From NCBI GenBank assembly GCA_036419695.1, contig CP143946.1:3404001-3468000 (forward strand): a stretch of DNA of 64,000 nucleotides, written 5' to 3'. Made by a program: the position numbers and the translations under genes. The notes below the pieces were generated by a model. It ran no database searches. It saw only the letters and a list, made by a program, of their open reading frames with translations, and was not told where the DNA came from. Positions 60,823-64,000 of the stretch are shown here, piece by piece. Each line of letters opens with the position of its first letter. Within the stretch, counting starts at the first letter, position 1. Origin of the DNA: [Clostridium] symbiosum. Its GTDB lineage: Bacteria; Bacillota; Clostridia; Lachnospirales; Lachnospiraceae.

Positions 60823-60976
60823 CTCACACCCTCCCTCTCACCATCCCGCCCCCCGGCCGCCCCGGCGGCGTTCTCATTTCTCCTCCAATCTTACAATTGA
60901 TTTTTTATCTTCTTCTGGTATAATAATTTTAGTACCACGAAAACAGGAAAACAGGGAATCGATGAAAGGAATCACC

Positions 60977-61600
60977 ATGATTACATTAGAAAGAACCAGC
61001 GTAATGAATATGGAGAATGCTCTCCGTGGCGCAAGAAATCCCCTTAACAGCTGGAACCGTACGGACAGCTTTTATGATGAGAAGGGCAACTATATCCTCG
61101 GTCCGAACGATTTGAATCTGGCGAAGAAGCTGCGCATGGCCGGAAGCGATCACCGCAAATATGTCCGTCAGATCCTCGTATCTGTTGACATTACAGCTCC
61201 GCTCTACTGGTGGAAAGAATATGATACATATAAAATTGCAACTGTTGCCAATTCCTGCAGTACGATGCACAAAATTGCAAGCAAGCCGTTCACGTTAGAG
61301 GACTTCAGCTGTGATCACATGACGCCTGCAACGAAAGAATTTATGCAGGGCGTTGTCGATAAGATGGAGGAAATCCGCCTCAGATATCTGGAGACAAAGA
61401 GCAAGGACGACTGGTATGATATGATCCAGCTCCTTCCTACCAGCTACAACCAGCTTCGGACATGCTCCTTTAACTATGAGACTCTGATCAATATCTACTA
61501 TGCGAGAAAAGATCATAAGCTGACCGAGTGGCACACATTCTGTGACTGGATTCAGACATTGCCGTATGCACAGGAGATCATCATCGCAGACGGTAAATAA
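60977..61600 (+). CDS. Divergent ThyX-like protein lacking the RHR motif
   Basis: A 207-residue soluble protein. By eye it follows flavin-dependent thymidylate synthase: ALRGARNPL near the start, LNLAKKLRMAGSDHRKYVRQILVSVDITAPLYWW for the strand before the active site, and LLPTSYNQLRTCSFNYETLINIYYARKDHKLTEW for the C-terminal N...L.N....R..H...EW pattern. Where ThyX has RHRxxS, this protein has KEYDTYKIATVANSCST. It therefore probably keeps the fold but not the known chemistry. Start at 60977 is set by AAAGGA 6 nt upstream. It lies just after nested palindrome locus III. Confidence 0.6.
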   Translation: MITLERTSVMNMENALRGARNPLNSWNRTDSFYDEKGNYILGPNDLNLAKKLRMAGSDHRKYVRQILVSVDITAPLYWWKEYDTYKIATVANSCSTMHKIASKPFTLEDFSCDHMTPATKEFMQGVVDKMEEIRLRYLETKSKDDWYDMIQLLPTSYNQLRTCSFNYETLINIYYARKDHKLTEWHTFCDWIQTLPYAQEIIIADGK

Positions 61601-61620
61601 TTGGAAAGTGAATATTGTAT

Positions 61621-61665
61621 AAAAAGAGGGACAGGAAGAATTACACTTCCGGCCCCTCTTTTTAA
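61621..61665. terminator. Intrinsic terminator after the ThyX-like gene
   Basis: AAAAAGAGGG with GGAAG pairs with CTTCC and CCCTCTTTTT. Confidence 0.85.
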
Positions 61666-61750
61666 GTTTAACGTAACATTTTACATCTCTTCTTCGTATT
61701 TATGTACCCAGTTGCAGGCCCGTCCCCACAAATGGCACTTATGTCCCATA

Positions 61751-62527
61751 TCAGATAAGTTTGCACGGCTGCAGATCGTTTCTTTTCACTGCGCGTGTCG
61801 CGACAAAACAGGGGATATTGTGCTCTTTTAAATTACCTTCACCGTTAATGTCTTCCATTATATGAGTCAGGATGAATCCCGCCTCAAGCTGACCGCCAAT
61901 CTGCTCCTCCATTGTATGGGAAAACTGTACTCCGCTGTCATCGGCCTCCAGCTGCTTCATATGATCCTCATTTTTCAGCGGATTAAAAGGCAGGGAGTTC
62001 AAGAGCTCCTTCTCGTCATCGTCAAAAATATAGTTTATGCCGTTGTCGAGTCCCGCAAGCAGGATTCCTCCGTCCTTCAGGACCCGGTAGCACTCCCTGA
62101 AAATCGGTTTTACTTCCTCCACATAGCAATTGGAAACGGGATGGAAGATCAAATCAAAGCTCCCGTCTTCAAATGGAAGTGTTTTCGTCATATCGGCTCT
62201 GATAATTGTAATGTCGTAGCCCTCGCGCTCTGCCACCATTTTTTCCTGGGCCAGTTGTTTCTCTGAGTAATCAAGCACGGTACACTGCGCTCCGGCCGCC
62301 GTAAAGAGCGGCATCTGCTGTCCTCCGCCGCTTGCAAGTCCCAGCACCTTCTTCCCGCGCAGATCGCCGAACCATTCCACCGGTACTGTTTTATTCGGCG
62401 TCAGCACGACTTTCCAGTCACCGCGGAGGGCGCGCTCAAATTCTTCGTGTGATATGGGGGTTCCCCATACCCAGCCATCCTTCACCCATTGGTCAATTGT
62501 TTTTGAATTAATATCCTGATAGTTCAT
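61751..62527 (-). CDS. Class I SAM-dependent methyltransferase
   Basis: A 258-residue methyltransferase: motif I KVLGLASGGGQQMPLFTAAGAQCTVLDYSEKQL, post-I ITIIRADMTKTLPF, motif II FDLIFHPVSNCYVEEV and CYRVLKDGGILLAG. It belongs to the UbiE/COQ5-like group with an N-terminal DGWVWGTPISHEEFERALRGDW, common in Firmicutes; substrate unknown. AAGGAG precedes the ATG. Its promoter at 62700-62728 is visible. Confidence 0.88.
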   Translation of the reverse strand: MNYQDINSKTIDQWVKDGWVWGTPISHEEFERALRGDWKVVLTPNKTVPVEWFGDLRGKKVLGLASGGGQQMPLFTAAGAQCTVLDYSEKQLAQEKMVAEREGYDITIIRADMTKTLPFEDGSFDLIFHPVSNCYVEEVKPIFRECYRVLKDGGILLAGLDNGINYIFDDDEKELLNSLPFNPLKNEDHMKQLEADDSGVQFSHTMEEQIGGQLEAGFILTHIMEDINGEGNLKEHNIPCFVATRAVKRNDLQPCKLI

Positions 62528-62573
62528 TATTATCTCCTTATGAATCTGAAATTCATTACGTGTGTATTATACG

Positions 62574-62632
62574 TATCGGTTTTAAGTATCGGTTTTAAGT
62601 ATCTGCTCTAAATATTTTTTCTAAAGTATCGG
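62574..62632. repeat. Short direct repeats
   Basis: GTATCGGTTTTAA occurs twice in tandem from about 62573 and a third, partial GTATCGGTTT follows near 62627, in the leader of the methyltransferase gene. No other feature of the 62528-62949 gap besides the two promoters is seen. Confidence 0.5.
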
Positions 62633-62699
62633 TTTGTCCTTCAATAGTTCTTTTATCCTTCCGGTTACCGTGATGCGGGGCGGCGGCCGCACCTTCTCT

Positions 62700-62728
62700 A
62701 TTGTATTATAGTTAGAGATGTCTGTCAA
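62700..62728 (-). promoter_or_regulatory. Promoter of the methyltransferase gene at 61751-62527
   Basis: Minus-strand TTGACA (62723-62728) and TACAAT (62700-62705) with a 17-nt spacer; the leader is about 165 nt. Confidence 0.7.
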
Positions 62729-62837
62729 TTAAAGAAAGGCACCTGAAAAAGCCTTGATAAAGGCATTTTAAAAAACCATTTATAAAGCATCTTACAGCTG
62801 TTCACGTGGAATGCTCCGCGAATATTTCCTGAATGAT

Positions 62838-62866
62838 TTGACAATTTCGCCGGCTGATACTAGACT
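62838..62866 (+). promoter_or_regulatory. Promoter of the GNAT gene
   Basis: TTGACA (62838-62843) and TAGACT (62861-62866) with a 17-nt spacer. Confidence 0.65.
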
Positions 62867-62949
62867 GAAGATAACCGGATGGAATCAGGCCTCATCCTCC
62901 GGATAAACGCGGTAAAAAAACGCAGTACAGGAAAATAAAAGGAAATTGG

Positions 62950-63432
62950 ATGACTATGAAAAAGATTTTAATTGAAACGGAACGGCTTTACCTCGCGCCG
63001 CAGAATATCGAAGAAATGAATGCTCTATATCACAGCGAAAAAGACAGTGCAATGAAACAGGCCTACCATGAAATGATCGAAACCATGCAAAGCCTGCCAG
63101 GCCGGGAAGAATGGGGCTCCAACTGGAAAATCACTCTGTCCGGCGGGACGCAGGTCGGTGAAATTGGCTTTAAGGGCGCTCCCGATGCGGAAGGAATCGT
63201 GGAGCTCGGCTACGGGATCGGTGAGGAGTTCAGACGGAACGGCTATGCGGCAGAGGCCGTAAAAGGCATATCCAAATGGGCATTTGGGCGGAAGGGTGTC
63301 AGATGCGTCACCGCCCAGACCGAACCGGATAACAAAGCATCACAAGGGGTGCTGCAGGGCTGCGGCTTTATCCGTGATGGTTACGGTGAGGAAGGCCCCC
63401 TCTTTAAAAAATATAACCCCGACACTCTTTAA
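62950..63432 (+). CDS. GNAT family N-acetyltransferase
   Basis: A 160-residue acetyltransferase of the RimJ/RimL-like group: ETERLYLAPQNIEEMNALYH, the acetyl-CoA-binding VELGYGIGEEFRRNGYAAEAVKGI and TEPDNKASQGVLQGCGFIRDG. It would acetylate an amine of a small molecule or protein terminus. AAAGGA precedes the ATG; a second ATG two codons on is also possible. Confidence 0.87.
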   Translation: MTMKKILIETERLYLAPQNIEEMNALYHSEKDSAMKQAYHEMIETMQSLPGREEWGSNWKITLSGGTQVGEIGFKGAPDAEGIVELGYGIGEEFRRNGYAAEAVKGISKWAFGRKGVRCVTAQTEPDNKASQGVLQGCGFIRDGYGEEGPLFKKYNPDTL

Positions 63433-63433
63433 A

Positions 63434-63494
63434 ATAAAAAACAAACCGTACAGCAGCAGTTTCCAGGCTAACTCTGATACGGTTTATTTTTTAT
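63434..63494. terminator. Bidirectional terminator
   Basis: AAAAAACAAACCGTA (63436-63450) pairs with TACGGTTTATTTTTT (63478-63492) between the convergent GNAT and kinase-like genes. Confidence 0.8.
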
Positions 63495-63598
63495 AAGTCA
63501 CAAATTCATATTTTATAAGCTATAGTTTGTGATATTTATTTCACTATCAATTCTCTTTGTTTTACGTGACTGTCTCAATGTTATCGTTACTTTGTCTA

Positions 63599-64000
63599 TT
63601 AAATTCTGGACAGGCAGTTTTTAATGATTTCCGCCGTTCCTTCGATACCGAATTTGGAGCTTGTGACTACCAAATCATATTCCACCGGTTTTCCGTCTGC
63701 AGTTATCGCGAAATGCTTTCTCGTTTCTTTGCGTTTATCGTCCATCTGGGCGATGATTTCCTCTGCCTTATCGCGCTCCACTTTTTCACTCTCCATGGCC
63801 CAGAAAATCTTGCTCTCCATGTCGGCCTTGATAAATACGTTGAAATTCCTCGGTCTTCCCTGAAGAACTGCTGAAGCGCATGTGCCTACGAAGATACAGG
63901 AACCCTTGTCCGCCAGAAATTTAATGGTTTCACAGTAGGTCTTATATTCGTTCTCTTCTGCGTCTTCCCCGTTCTCCTGAACCAGTCCGTACTTCTCAGC
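63599..64000 (-). CDS. Cytidylate-kinase-like family protein (5' part outside window)
   Basis: The last 134 codons of a cytidylate kinase-like protein of the clostridial AAA_33/Cmk2 type. Visible parts are FLADKGSCIFVGTCASAVLQ, NVFIKADMESKIFWAMESE, the lid region DKAEEIIAQMDDKRKETRKHF and the end YDLVVTSSKFGIEGTAEIIKN. The N-terminal P-loop lies beyond the window. The frame reads to the right edge without a stop. Members usually have no proven substrate, though nucleoside monophosphate phosphorylation is likely. Confidence 0.8.
   Translation of the reverse strand, partial: AEKYGLVQENGEDAEENEYKTYCETIKFLADKGSCIFVGTCASAVLQGRPRNFNVFIKADMESKIFWAMESEKVERDKAEEIIAQMDDKRKETRKHFAITADGKPVEYDLVVTSSKFGIEGTAEIIKNCLSRI

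Larger units (their letters stand above)
60143..60879. repeat. Nested palindromic element, locus III
   Basis: A reverse-complement copy of locus II (36647-37514). Unit U6 (60622-60822) matches U3; the unit matching U4 is collapsed to 59 bp (U5, 60203-60261), retaining both ends but losing the hairpin interior. Outer flanks (GAGGACGCCTCTGAAAG on the left, GGCGGCGTTCTCATTT on the right) and the central spacer match locus II. It fills the space before the ThyX-like gene; the open frame running through U6 into that gene is not taken as coding. Confidence 0.85.

Noticed and set aside
60599..60976. Upstream extension of the ThyX-like reading frame through U6
   Set aside because: The extension is palindrome sequence; AAAGGA before the ATG at 60977 and the start of the recognisable domain mark the true start.
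1..64000. tRNA, rRNA, tmRNA or other standard RNA genes
   Set aside because: Reading the intergenic regions I found no cloverleaf, T-box or conserved RNA motif; a covariance-model search would be needed to exclude them fully.

Overview
The window looks like chromosome of a strictly anaerobic, low-to-mid GC (about 50%) member of the Clostridia, most probably a gut Lachnospiraceae. Pointers are the electron-bifurcating transhydrogenase pair NfnA/NfnB, the Clostridia-typical GGGtGRT protein with its NifU-like partner, a DUF6034-type lipoprotein behind a two-component system, many short regulator/enzyme modules, strong Shine-Dalgarno sites (AGGAGG type) and frequent TTG/GTG starts. I see no rRNA, tRNA, CRISPR array, phage module or transposase. 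The genus is an inference.

Layout. 1-5.5 kb: end of a cysteine hydrolase gene, a secreted 3D-domain protein, an amidase with cell-wall-binding repeats, a membrane protein, a Cu/Zn superoxide dismutase-family protein and a nitroreductase. 5.6-7.8 kb: a BlaI/BlaR1-like pair whose sensor has a duplicated domain instead of a penicillin-binding domain. 7.8-11.5 kb: LuxE, an alpha/beta hydrolase and LuxC, a fatty-acid-reductase-like set without luciferase. 11.8-23.9 kb: a 47-residue membrane protein, a DMT exporter, a two-component system with lipoprotein, topB-vanW, a methyltransferase, a dicarboxylate/amino-acid symporter and a cold-shock protein with a structured leader.

24.2-33.0 kb is a ten-gene minus-strand locus: DeoR regulator, GlpA-like dehydrogenase, NAD(P)/FAD oxidoreductase, DUF1667 protein, APH-fold kinase, class II aldolase, GutM, two glucitol-type PTS membrane subunits and an iron-dependent alcohol dehydrogenase. 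The PTS membrane subunits have no EIIA or EIIB domain, so the locus looks like a polyol pathway in which uptake is uncoupled from the PTS and a cytoplasmic kinase phosphorylates the substrate.

33.4-36.6 kb: a MacB/FtsX-type ABC exporter. 37.6-43.3 kb: an M28 peptidase, a YfcC carrier, a Crp/Fnr regulator and an M20 peptidase, linked by two identical 18-bp palindromes lying about 60 bp upstream of three promoters. 43.3-51.2 kb: a glycosylase-fold protein, regulator remnants, a TetR-methyltransferase pair, and a LysR-divergent cluster (small protein, cyclophilin-like lipoprotein, flavoprotein, DUF3737 protein, PatB). 51.2-52.2 kb is an AT-rich patch with a broken RelA/SpoT-domain gene. 52.3-64 kb: GGGtGRT/NifU-like pair, MATE exporter, nfnAB, folA, an MBL-fold hydrolase, a divergent ThyX-like protein, a methyltransferase, a GNAT and a partial cytidylate-kinase-like gene.

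The most unusual non-coding structure is a family of nested palindromes at 3.9-4.7, 36.6-37.5 and 60.1-60.9 kb. Each locus carries two units of about 200 bp bounded by TCTTCAGTCCCG and CGGGACTGAAGA, arranged head to head around a spacer. A second family of 100-145 bp elements ends in GTAACTGTTCAG-like inverted repeats.
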